Shown: positions 1 through 12,783 of the stretch, one piece after another | Layout: each line of letters starts with the position of its first letter | How positions within the stretch are numbered: the first letter of the stretch is position 1 | NCBI GenBank assembly: GCA_020631735.1 | Contig: CM036167.1 | Span: 934,988 to 998,987, forward strand | DNA: 64,000 nucleotides | Origin: Saccharum officinarum | Taxonomy: Eukaryota; Streptophyta; Magnoliopsida; Poales; Poaceae | Direction: 5' to 3' | Notes under the pieces: model-generated | Database searches by the model: none | What the model was told of the DNA's origin: nothing | What the model saw: the letters and a program-made list of their open reading frames with translations, nothing else | Program-made: the position numbers and the translations under genes

Positions 1-327
1 TATGTCTATTTGAAGGTTACACCAATAAAGAAGAAACAGTTTGGGATTAAGAAAAAGCTTACTGCTAGGTTTGTAGGACCGTATAAGATAGTAGAGAAGA
101 AGGATCCCATGGCTTACAAGTTACAGCTACTAGAAGCGATGAGTTCGATCTTTCCAGTCTTTTATGTATCGCAATTGAAGAAGTGTTTGCGTGTTTCAGA
201 AGAGAGAATAAAACCCCAGGGCATTCAGATTAAACCAGACTTGGAATATCGCGAGCAACTGGTTCGAGTTGTGGACACTAAGGATCGAGTCACTCGGAAT
301 AAAGTGGTGAGAACATATAAGATATAA
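1..327 (+). pseudogene. Ty3 chromovirus integrase C-terminus (fragment)
   Basis: The open frame enters from the left edge and ends at a TAA at 325-327. It carries the GPY/F module of a Ty3 integrase (short motif RFVGPYKIV) followed by SQLKKCLRV, both matched closely by the C-terminal part of the intact chromovirus polyprotein near 52800-52930 in this window. The family normally continues into a chromodomain with a QW motif; here the reading stops just before the W and the sequence then changes into an unrelated tandem repeat near 340. This is therefore the broken end of an old element of the same lineage, not a gene. Function in the intact family: integrase targeting and DNA joining. Confidence 0.85.
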
Positions 328-344
328 TGGAGTCATCATGATGA

Positions 345-860
345 CGGTGTTGCAAAAGTAGATCTCGGATGGTGCATATGCTACAATGGCTACGCATGTT
401 GCAAGCCTATGTTTCAAGTGTTTTAGTTTTTTCATATGTATGTTGCAAATGTTTTATCTAGATGTTTTGAAAGTAGATCTTGGTGTTGCACATGTTGCAG
501 TGGGCTACACACATGTTTTAAGTGTTTCATCTATCTTCAGACGTATATTGCAAATGTTTCATTTGGATGTTTCAAAAGTAAATTTTGTTACACAGGTTGC
601 AATGGCTACACACACATGTTTCAAACGCATGTTTTAAGTGTTTCATTTGTCTTCATATGTATGTTATAAATGTTTCATTTGGATGTTTCAAAGTAGATCT
701 TGGTGTTTGCACATGGTGCAATGGGTTACACCGCATGTTTCAGATAAATGTTTAAGTGTTTCTTCTGCCTTAAGATATATGTTGTAAATGTTTCATCTAT
801 ATGTTTCAAAAGTAGATCTAGTGTTGCACATGTTGCAATGGCGTCGGTGGATGGCAACCA
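345..860. repeat. Five-unit tandem repeat of about 105-119 bp
   Basis: The marker GTAGATCT (or a variant) recurs at 358, 473, 578, 693 and 812, giving spacings of 115, 105, 115 and 119 bases. Units share phrases such as GTTGCAAATGTTTCAT and ACATGTTGCA. Short open frames on both strands here arise from the repeat and are not genes. Similar GTTGCA/GTTTCA arrays occur in grass DNA transposons, but I cannot name the family from sequence alone. Confidence 0.75.
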
Positions 861-1131
861 CCTTCTCCTTGTTCGCGAACTCCCTGACCAGCACCACTGC
901 CCTATCGTGGTCACCAGTAGCTCTGGCGCCCGGCCTCCTAGAACGACGCAGTCAAGGGGGATGGTGGCGGGTGCAGGAAGCAGAGGGGGCGCGGGTAGGG
1001 AAGCGGAGGGAGTCCGAGCGTCCGAATGGGAGGCGTGGAGGGGGTGTGGGCATCCGAATGGGAGGCGCAGGTTCCGCGTGCGCCCGTGAAATGAGCAGCA
1101 GTCACCAGCGTTCGGACGTTCGGGCGCTAGC
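861..1131. other. GC-rich segment attached to the tandem repeat, ending in a hairpin
   Basis: Composition changes sharply from AT-rich repeat to GC-rich sequence with a repeated phrase (CCGAATGGGAGGCG near 1021 and 1053). It ends near 1107-1130 with a 22-base self-complementary hairpin (AGCGTTCGG...GGCGCT) followed by CTAG-like sequence. The repeat plus this tail probably form one non-autonomous DNA transposon. The open frames (748-1089, 788-1213) show no recognisable domain. Confidence 0.35.
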
Positions 1132-1812
1132 CATATCGGAAAAAAATATCATGACAAACCTTAGACTATGCAAAACTATCATCCCCCACTTGCAGTTCTT
1201 ATCTAAGGACTAAAGGATTAATAATAAATATGTACTGGACTAAAGGATTCATAATAAATATGTACTAATCAAAGGACGCACTAAGATATTGTCCTTAGTT
1301 CACTAGACATAAAGAAGCCAAGGAGACAAACGAAATTTTCCCATGGTATCAGTTGGTGAAACACAGCTCCCTACTCTATGCTGGAGCTCCATCGATGTAT
1401 GTCTTTTCCAATCACAGGGTTTGTTACCGACCAAAGACAATAGAGTGACACGGTGTCCCAACACCACCCGACTGTTCCGATTTCGGTGTTGGACTCCACC
1501 CACCCAAAGATAGTGTCGTGAGTCACACAATTTCATCATTACACCACAGTCACACGATACAGTCACTGTTGGATCACAAACCAAAGGAGGAGTGAGTCAG
1601 CATTGTCCTGAATGTTCAAAAACACAAGGGATGTTCTGCACTGCATGTTCTGAAATACATGTGTAATATGAACTTCATATCATTTGGATGTACAATCTTC
1701 TAATAACGAAAGTTGTGGACAAGCTCTGGGCAACGAGTGTGGCCACGTCGCCGGCCATTCCCGTCCGTCGGATCGGACGCGCGGACGGCCCGGATTGGGC
1801 AAGCCTCGGTCA
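1132..1812. other. No gene recognised
   Basis: AT-rich to mixed sequence with only short frames on either strand and no domain or motif that I recognise. It contains a direct repeat around ACTAAAGGATTAATAATAAA (1211-1265). It may be part of the degraded LTR of the chromovirus whose coding end is at 1-327. Confidence 0.4.
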
Positions 1813-2000
1813 TTTTGTTTACGAAATCAACCCGCAGTCCGGTCTTCTCTCTTAGACTTTTAAGCGAAAAAGCCCTTAAACTTTTTTCAAATCAACCCAC
1901 AGTCCAATCACCAGGTTTTAGAAAGATTCGCAAAGGAACCCTTATGTTTACATAAAATTAACCCGCGGTCCTAGTCCTCTCTCAGCCTTTTTTTAGAAAA
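1813..2000 (+). repeat. LTR-derived remnant with three AAATCAACCCGCAGTCC-like units
   Basis: Near-copies of AAATCAACCCGCAGTCC lie at about 1823, 1889 and 1955. The same kind of phrase occurs inside the recognised chromovirus-type LTRs of this window (AGAACCCGCAGTCC near 10975, ATCAACCCGCCATCC near 45350), so the stretch is probably a degraded LTR segment. Placement in one element with the fragment at 1-327 is inference. Confidence 0.5.
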
Positions 2001-2059
2001 ACTTTCGAATTTAAATTTAAACCAAGCCACAACTCGTTCTATGCGTTTCTTTTACACAA

Positions 2060-2500
2060 GCAACATTATATGTACAATTTGAGCACCAAAACGCGTTCAA
2101 ATAAAAAAATGTCCAATATAAAATTTGATCAAAGATTCAAAAACTACAACTTTATTGTAAACCATTTTTTAAAATTCGAAACACTTTCGCAATGCGTTTG
2201 CATAAATGTTTACATGCGATCCATTGTACCTACAATTTGGACACCGAAACATTTTCAAATTAAAAAGTGTTCAATACAAAAGTTGTTCAGAATTTCAAAA
2301 TCTACAACTTTATTATAGAGCAAAATTCCAAATTCAAAGCACTTTTAAAATTCATCCGCATAACTGTTTACATAGGATCCATTATACCTGCGGTTCAGAT
2401 ACCGAAACGTCGTTACGTCAAAATTTTAAAACCTAAAGTTTCGCTATACAACAAAAATTAAAATTCAAAGCATTTTATACTGGCGAGAATATGACGACAA
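2060..2500. repeat. Tandem repeat of 158 bp, about 2.7 units
   Basis: The phrase around (C)ACCGAAAC, preceded by ACAATTTGG-like sequence, recurs near 2085, 2243 and 2401, exactly 158 bases apart. Internal phrases (CTACAACTTTATT, TGTTTACAT, ATCCATT) keep the same spacing. Units are diverged, indicating an old array. Open frames in it are repeat-derived. Confidence 0.7.
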
Positions 2501-2938
2501 CTGCTGATAAAAATAAGTCTCCATTGGCACTTCACACCGATGTATTCCAATCGAATCTGCGCGGAATCGAATACGGATAGCACTATTTACCATATTTAAA
2601 TACAAATTCTAATATGAATACATATATTATCGAAAACGAATACAAAGTGAATTTCTCTAACTCGGATATCTACTGGATTTTGACGATAACATATATCCAT
2701 TTCTAGATCAATAGTTTTAGTACAACGAAATCATTATGTATGCAAACAACATAATTATATAACCCCTGTAAATAACAAAACCTCGTAAAATAACATATAT
2801 AATGGACATTCTAACAAATAAATATATTACAAGGCAACAAAACTAACAATTTTAACAAAATAAGGTCTTACACCCCCAACAAGATCAACACTGGACATCC
2901 AAAATATGGCGCGGTGTTGCCACGCCCCAGTTTTCTAG
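2501..2938 (+). mobile_element. Probable Helitron 3' end
   Basis: At 2909-2927 there is an imperfect hairpin (GGCGCGG, loop, CCACGCC; one mismatch) followed 8 bases later by CTAG at 2935-2938 and then a T. A hairpin, a short spacer and CTRR next to T is the classic 3' terminus of a plant Helitron. The matching 5' terminus (TC after A) could not be located with confidence, so the left limit given here is arbitrary. The body is AT-rich and non-coding. Confidence 0.5.
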
Positions 2939-3390
2939 TTCTCTTTGAATTGTTCCAAAATAAAATGAGGATATGCATAATACGGTATATCTCTGTTTGG
3001 TAGCGAATTCAGAGAGCTAATAATTAAAACAGTGTGTTCAAATTCACCCCAACTGACATGACAGGATCAATTCAAATTTTAGTAGAAACATACATCCAAA
3101 ATCCAAAATAAACATGATTACAATTCACGCACCAACGACATCATCAGCACTAGAAGCTGCTGGTGCTGTTGATGGTCGAGGACAGCTGCTCAGAGTGTGA
3201 TCGAGGCCGGCGGCTGTCTGGCCTCCGCGGCTGCGAGTCGTCTGAGCAGTGAGCAAAGCCGGGTGCCGTCCTGTGATCGATCGATGCTTCTCCCTTCTCG
3301 GAAAGCTCCTGTGAATGTGAATGTGAGCTGTGATCGCGGCGTCCGGCCCTAAGGTCTAAGGAAAAGAGTGGGCGTCGCCTGCCGCTCGGT
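2939..3390. other. No gene recognised; upstream flank of the aminotransferase-like gene
   Basis: AT-rich up to about 3120, then GC-rich. A minus-strand frame at 3150-3410 is rich in Ser, Arg and Pro but matches nothing I know, and there is no clear start context. It is probably a compositional frame in the GC-rich promoter flank. Confidence 0.35.
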
Positions 3391-3667
3391 TTGGGCAGTC
3401 GCGCGAGCACGCGTGTGCCCCCACGGATCGAAGCGTTAGGGGATTACACGAGGCTGGCTGATGGTCTCGACGCGCGGGCGGGACGTGGCAGAGCACCGCC
3501 CAAGCGGACGCCAAGTGCCGAGCTACCAGAGCACCTTATTCCGTCCGTCGCCCTTGCTCCTCTCACTCCTCACTCCTCTCGCTCTCGCTCTCGCAGTCGC
3601 AGCAGTGCCCGCCTCCCTCCTCGTCTCCCAGTGCCGCCTCTCCCTGTCGCCGGTGCCCGCACGCGCC
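3391..3667 (+). promoter_or_regulatory. Putative promoter / 5' leader of the aminotransferase-like gene
   Basis: GC-rich sequence grading into a C/T-rich stretch with repeated CTCTCGCTCTCG near 3577-3600, directly before the ATG at 3668 in the context GCGCCATGT. CT-rich leaders of this kind are common in grass genes. I see no convincing TATA box, so the transcription start is not placed. Confidence 0.35.
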
Positions 3668-4192
3668 ATGTCGTACAACAAGGCCCCGTCCATCACCGCC
3701 GTGACCATAAATCCCAGGGTGATGACTGATAAGGCTCCCCGGCCCTCCGCCTTTTGCACAGCATCGTCGTCATTTCTTCTTCAGAAATTATATGTTTATG
3801 TAGAACCGTGCATATATTCTTCCGATTTAACTGAAAAGACGTACGTGCCCGTTCATTTCAAGGTCAAGATCTTCAACTACGCACCTTGCGGGGAGATACT
3901 CAAGCACGCAGAGGTAACGTTCCGACCGGCCGGCTCGCTGGCTTCTCAGCTGAAGAGCCAAGAAACTAGTAGATTTAGCATCTGTAGTTCTGTACGCTGC
4001 ATTTCTGATTGTTTTCCTTTGGCTTGATTAGTTGCAAAAATAAAGTTCTTTATTTAAACTGTATGTTTTTTTAAAAGTTATTATCTAACTGTTGTTGGTC
4101 TAGTTTAAATTGTACCATTGTTACTTTTAGTAACAAATGGTGCCTCAACGTTTCAGATCTTGCGTTACAGATATTTAGATCTCAATAACATC

Positions 4193-4465
4193 ACGGTAGT
4201 GCAGTGGTAGGGAAAGCAGGAGTGCAACCTAGCGGTCGGGAGTTTAAAATCCCCTTTTTTTATAAAAAAGGCCACTCCTTGTGCAAGTTTCAGTGAAATA
4301 CGTGGTCCAATAGCGGTTGCAGCGTAATACGTGGCCACAGGCACGTCCTCGCCGTTAGTCGCATGTCGGTTCGTGGCCTTTTCTCGATCCTACGGAAGAG
4401 AAACTTCTGCCTTTCGTCAATGTCTCAGGGGAGGTCTTATCCCCAGAGGTCGAGTTTTTTTTTAA
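4193..4465 (+). mobile_element. tRNA-derived SINE in intron 2
   Basis: An A-box-like TAGTGCAGTGGTAGGG at 4197-4212 and a B-box-like GGGAGTTTAAAATCC near 4238-4252 are spaced as in a tRNA gene, but the sequence does not fold into a full tRNA. The body continues about 200 bases and ends in a run of T at 4455-4464, as grass SINEs do. It sits between the exons ending 3913 and starting 4521 of the aminotransferase-like gene. Target-site duplication not found. Confidence 0.6.
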
Positions 4466-4617
4466 AAAAAATGCAAAATTACTGACTAATGAAAGGTATT
4501 GTCTTCGCTGTGTCATTCAGCGGTTGGAGCAGGAGATGGAGGAAAACCCTGGTTCTCTCCCTTTCCAAGAGGTGAAACTCCTCTGCAAGTGCGTATATCA
4601 CAGTTTATACCCTTTGA

Positions 4618-4803
<186 letters not shown>

Positions 4804-5304
4804 TGACAATCCAACCCTCCTGAATAAAGATGAAGCCTGTGCCTTATTCAGGTTGGACTATATGGTTGAACTCTGTTTAGTGTAGCATTTATGTGGAGCT
4901 TCATAAACTCAGTATGAATTTATTTTTTCACTTCTAGCACCAAAGCTGGTAAGAACTACTTTAGATGATACATAATTTGGCAGAAACTTGACTGATAACG
5001 TTTCGATCTACTGCCACAGTCCTTGTAGCATAAGAAGAGCCAGGAGGATCATAAATTCCATTCCGAGCAAAAACACTGGTGGATATACTGATAGTCGGGC
5101 AGCCAACTGAAATTACATTTTTACTTATTGTAATTTTTTTGGACTTTCAGAGTCATGGACATGTTCTCAAATCAGAATTATTGAGGATCAGTATGCAACC
5201 CAAAACCTTTTATTTTTTTTATTTCGTGCTGTAGTGATCTATTTTTGCGGATGGTGTATATTTTCCTTTCACAATTATGGGTTACATTGTTGACACTTGC
5301 CTAA

Positions 5305-5657
<353 letters not shown>

Positions 5658-5848
5658 TAGTACAGTTGAAAAAATAGTCGAGCAACATTTGCAAATTGCA
5701 GTAAAAGTGGCCTGTTTAAAATGTTCAAGCCCAAACTTCTCATCAGATTCATTGATTTTTCAATTTTAATCATTTTTTGTTTCTTACATTAGAAGACAAA
5801 ATACGTGTACTCTATGCTTGAAATAACTACGAACTGAACTGTAACTAG

Positions 5849-6025
<177 letters not shown>

Positions 6026-6771
6026 TAGAGAAAACAAACATCCAGATGAAGTTTTGCAGGGTTGTTCTTACCAGTGATGATCTGATTATCGGAAAATTTT
6101 CAATTCAATCACATTTCAGTTCAGCTTTTAGTAGGAATAAATAAGTGATGAAACTTCCTTGCTGAAACATAAATGGCTAGGTAGTGCGCAGGAAATGTTT
6201 TGTCCTCACCTGCAGCAAGACCCCCACATGTTAGTCGGTCAAATTTAGCAAAAATAAAGAGTTAAATGATGCACTCGACCGTTAACTTGTGCTGGTATGA
6301 CACTTTTTTTTTCTCAAACATATATGCCATTACAAGGTATGCGTATATGCCATTTTTTAAAGAATAGATATGATGGCTATATATTATATCAGTGGTGATT
6401 AGAATACCAAATTGATGGCTAGATCTTTCTATTTTTTATGAGAATTTCTAGGATTTATCTTTTTTTCTTCTACTGCGTCTCGTGATAATTAATGTTAAAT
6501 CTTTATTGCAATCTCTAATTAGTAGCAGTAAGATTCTAAAATAAGGTAATTACCAGAGTTTTTCTTTGTCGGCATCTCCTTCCTTTCTTGTAGGTGCTGT
6601 CCATCACCAACCAGGAGGAAATACTGGAATTTTGTCGGAAGGAAGGTCTAGTTATACTTGCAGATGAGGTTAGTACTAAGTCGAAATGTAGCCCTTTTTG
6701 CATTGTCAAATCACATTAACCACGTTAAGAAAAAAACATTCTGGCCTGTGCAAATCAATTAGGGGCAATTA

Positions 6772-7519
<748 letters not shown>

Positions 7520-8110
7520 TAAATCATCAAAAAATTCTCTTCATCCATCCGAGTATTTTTATTGAACTTTAATTTCCTTGTGACCTGTATGCAGCTAGGA
7601 GATGAGTCTTTCGAGTTATTTGATGATGAAAAGGAAAAGATCCGTTTATCTTTCAGGAAGCGTGCCAAGGTGTGCAAGCATCATTCTTCAAGCACATCAA
7701 TCTGCTTATGAGACACCTTGCATTGTCGTGACAATGGCATGATCTCCTCTTCTCCGTGCAACTGCAGACACTAGAGAAAGCTTTCAGCAGCATGGAGGGC
7801 GTGAGCTGCAACAATTTAGAGGGTGCACTGTACTTGTTCCCACGGCTCCACCTTCCCTCTGCCGCGATCAGGGCCGCCGAGTCCAAGCGAGTTTCACCTG
7901 ACACATTCTACGCTCACCGCTTGCTTGACGCCACCGGGATCGCCGTTGTGCCGGGCTCTCGGTTCCACCAGGTTAGTCAGGCTCCTCAAGGAATAAGTGC
8001 ATGACTAGGTAGATTCTATCTATATAAAATAAACAAAAAATATTTATTTAGAATAGAAAACAAATAAAGGAATAAGTGCATGGCTAGGTGGAATCGATCT
8101 CTATGAAATA

Positions 8111-8371
8111 CTCCCTTTGTTCCATAAAAAATATCATTCTCACTTCTCAAAAATCCAAAAAATATATTTACAATTTTGATAAAAAAAATTATAAAAATAT
8201 TAATATTTATGTTGTGTAATTAGTATCATTTGATTTGATAAATCACTGAATATATTTTTATAATAAACTGAGATACAAATGTTGCTAATGTTTCGTATAA
8301 ACCTACTCAAACTTAAGAAAGTTTGGCCAGCATGAACCACATAACGACATCCTTTTTATGGATGGATGGAG
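8111..8371. mobile_element. Stowaway-like MITE (Tc1/mariner)
   Basis: Begins TA-CTCCCTTTGTTCCATAAAAA and ends with the inverted counterpart TTTTTATGGATGGATGGAG. Length about 261 bp, AT-rich. The left TA target is present; the right flank reads CA, so one target copy has mutated. It sits downstream of the last recognisable exon of the aminotransferase-like gene. Confidence 0.7.
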
Positions 8372-8712
8372 CAGAGCAAAGCGGCAATGATAGAACCCAA
8401 ATAAGTGAATGTGTCTATATAAAAGGCTTTATATTATTTTAAGATACATAAGTACTAGAAATTTTGTGAATAAACACGTAGTCCAAAACTAATCTAAGTT
8501 TATTTACCTTTGCAATCTCTAATACTTTCAATATTATAATATAATATTTAAATAGATATCTTTTTGGATGTGAGACTTTTACTCTATATATATGGTTTTC
8601 TATCCCATTCACATTTTCCACCTTTTGTGTACCTCAGTGTGTTTGATATATGTTTAGTTGAAACCTCAGCTTGAGCTATATACCTTCGGTAATTGGGTAT
8701 ACTCATTGCTTC

Positions 8713-8790
<78 letters not shown>

Positions 8791-8791
8791 G
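8713..8791. repeat. (TATATG)n microsatellite, about 13 units
   Basis: An uninterrupted hexamer array. Open frames reading CICICI through it are artefacts. Confidence 0.95.
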
Positions 8792-9006
8792 TGTTTGATA
8801 CTAGCTTGATGTCTACTAATCTAGTTGTGACTAGCTTTTGTGGAATTACCCCTATTCTGTTGAATTGTGGAATAGACAGGACAACAGACGCCGTTTCGAC
8901 CTTCCATCAAGTTTCCATAGGAAAAAGAAGAAGAAGAAACATTGAAGAATCCAGGGTATCTGAACATTCAAGATCCATCAATACTGGAATCCTGCCATCT
9001 CACAGG

Positions 9007-9794
<788 letters not shown>

Positions 9795-12778
9795 TGTAAC
9801 ACCCAAAATTTTGCATACTTTCAAATGGAGGAAAATTTGAGTTATATATGTTTATTTGTGGGCATTTAACATAGGGGAAATAATAATTTTTATGAATTTA
9901 AAATCAAATATAAGGCTAGACATATGTTGTTGCATATTTATTTATGTGGTGAGTGGTTTTGACAGAATTCAAAAAGGAGTTCAAAAACTCTTGAAAATGA
10001 ATTTACAAAAATTGTTTCATAAAAGGAAAAGGAAATCCTTTATTTCCCTCCCCTCTTTCTTGGTTTTTGACCCGCTGGACCAACCAGCCCGCCATTTCCC
10101 CCTTGCTTCCGCAGGCCCAAATGGGCGCTGCCCCTCTTTTCCTTCGGCCCGGCCGAAGTTGGCCGCTCGCCCTTCGTCTTGGGCCGGCCCACAGGCCAAG
10201 CCGCAGCTGCGCCCGTGTTCCCGCCCGCTTGGCCCGCTGACATGCGGAGACTGCGCCCTCCGTCACTGCCGTGTGGGGCCGCGGTGTTAGCCGTCTTCTA
10301 CCTCCCGCCGGGATGGGAGGGAGCCTTCCTTTTACTTGCCGCCGCCGAAAATCAAGCGAGTGACCCCCCGATTCCTTCCTTTTGGACGCGGATTCCATCG
10401 CCTTGCCATCCTATAAAGCAGGCCACACCTTCCTCGTGCTCCAATTGCAATTCATTGCACCTATTCGAGCTTGCAGTCGACCCCGAAACCCTAGCTCATT
10501 GCCAAGCTCGGGTTCCCACCTTCCGACGCCTCGTTGAAGAAATTGACCCGCCGTCGGTCGTCTTCGCATGGTACGGAAGCTCTTCGCACTGTTTGTCTAC
10601 CTCTTGAACCCTCGAATGACTCACTGGGTGACGCCAAACTTGCAGGGGTTAAGCCGGCCCCCATTTTCACTCGCCCGTCGTCATAGATCCCTCTCTGCCT
10701 CTTTCTTCAACGCAGGTGAGTTTGTGTTAAGCTCCTCCGATTGGTACCCGCAGTGTGTCAAATGGTGGCCGAAAACATCACTTTAGAAAACACCGGCGAG
10801 TTTTGCCGTTTTCGGCCATGGCACCGCCGTCGGGCCCCTGTAGCTGGCCGGCAGCTCACTTCCCCTCTCTCTTGATGTGATCTTGGTCATCCATTTTAAA
10901 TCCGATGGCTACAAATCAAGGATACCCCTTCGCCTATAATTTTTGTTAAAGAGACCCTGTGTTTTCGAGTATAGAACCCGCAGTCCAAAACATAAATCCT
11001 GAATATGTTTTCTTATTTTGAAAGCGTAGTTGATCTCGGTAAATTCAAGAATACGTTTTCCTTTATTTACAAGTTTGCCACTGATTTTGTTTTAGCCTTA
11101 TAATGCTCATTTTAACTCCGTTTTGACCCGTTCAAATTCTGTTAGGTTCATTTTCGCGAGCTCTACATGTTAGTGCTATTGTATAGTAGGTTTGTAATAT
11201 TTAAATTTTGGGTTTGTATTATATTAATTATTTATCTATTAGAAATCTTAGTAAATTCATAACTTCCGCGTTTCAACTCCGTTTTTCATGATCTTTATGT
11301 CTGTGTGATCGTAGCAACATGTAGAATAATTTTACAAACCTTTTATACTGATTTTTCTTTGTTGGTGTACTATTCTAACCTATAGTCTTGTTTGTCTTGC
11401 ATGAATGATCTTGGAATGTGTGTTGTTGATTATGGCTCGAGTAGACGGTAATTGCTACACGGGTGACGAGATCTACTACTGTGATAATCCAGACCAGTAG
11501 GAGTTTTATGAGCAAGACAAGTATAATATGGGATATTCCTTGTTGTTCTATTCATGATTTAATTAGACATATGCATGTGTCAATATGGAGCAAAGTAAGG
11601 ACATCCTAGTTTTTGATTACCTTGTACCTTGTTACCGATGGGTTTATTCTTGCATATGGGTAGTTGCTAGCGCCTAACTTAAATATATTGGATCTAAATA
11701 ATGATTGATAATTATATGCAACATATGTTAAAACTTGCTTTTGAGGAACCGGACTAAGGGCGAGAGAGTTTTTTCTTATCATGATGCTCTTGGCCCTCCA
11801 TAAGGACTTATTCATCGGCAAAAGCTGGGACATATAGTACAACTGTGAGGGCCACATGGCCCTGGCTTTAGTCAAGTATGAAGACCTTTTCAAGCATGTT
11901 AGAGGTTACCCGAAAGGGCACAAAAGGGGTCTGCCAACTCGGGTATAGTTTGGCTCCTATCCCTATGTGTATAGGTTGCATGTCATTGTGCCATTTGGGA
12001 AGGGGAGACCTATATCTGCTTGCCACCGAAACCTAGCGGCCCTAACATGTTAGGCGAACTTTTGAAAGACTTCATAGTGAACCCTGTCGGCCTTCCTTGG
12101 AAGTGGGCTAAGAGGCTGATCACCTCAGACAAAAGGGTAAATCACAACTCACAGTGAAAGTGTACACCTCTACGCAGAGTTTAATAAACTGGTATACTAG
12201 TCGTGCCCACGGTTATGGGCGGCCCAAAAAACTCATGAAATAGATGAATTGTTGCGGATGATAATGTAATGATGCTCATTAAATGATGATGATTCATATT
12301 GATTACGTATTCATGATACTACTGGGGATATTTGGAGCCTAAGCATAATCAAACTTAATTAATGATAGATGTAATTCATTAAAAGCAAATCGTAGTTAAA
12401 CCAGTGTCTACCTTTTGAGCCTCATGAACCCCATATTAACTTGTTAAGTACGAGATGTACTTTTGCTTGTTTATTTTCATTATTTGGATAAAAATCTCGG
12501 ATGGGTACAGATGGCATTGACTATGATGATTATTATGAGGACAACTAGGTTGGGGTCAACCAGTCGACTAGATCCTGTGGTGATGAAGACGCCCATGGAG
12601 TTGTTTAGTTTATTTATCAGATCTCGAGACTTTGAGATGTTTTTATTTATGTAATGAACTATGGTTCGCTATTGTAATAAGGCACTAAGTATGATACTTC
12701 TTCTTTACAATTTGTTCTATATGTTCTACACATATGGTTTGCATCCAAATTTTGTGTTTACAAAATATGGGCGTGACA
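9795..12778 (+). mobile_element. Solo LTR of a chromovirus-type element, TSD GTAAG
   Basis: Starts TGTAACACCC, ends GGGCGTGACA, and is flanked by the 5-base duplication GTAAG at 9790-9794 and 12779-12783. Length 2984 bp. It shares blocks with the LTRs of the intact element at 44274-56047: TGTAACACCC start, CATAAGGACTTA, GGCCCTAACA and the palindromic block at 12151-12210. No internal domain remains, so it arose by LTR-LTR recombination. A TATA-like CCTATAAAG lies at about 10410, and a strong donor-like CAG/GTGAGT at 10713-10721. Confidence 0.92.
10408..10418 (+). promoter_or_regulatory. TATA-like box of the solo LTR
   Basis: CCTATAAAGCAGG follows GC-rich sequence and precedes a C/T-rich leader, the layout of an LTR promoter. 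It corresponds in position to TATAAATAG at 44770 in the intact element. Confidence 0.5.
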
Positions 12779-12783
12779 GTAAG

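Noticed and set aside
4193..4270. A tRNA gene
   Set aside because: A- and B-box-like signals exist but no complete cloverleaf; the long body and T tail show a SINE.
10003..10398. Minus-strand frames in the solo LTR
   Set aside because: GC-rich U3 sequence; three overlapping frames with no motif.
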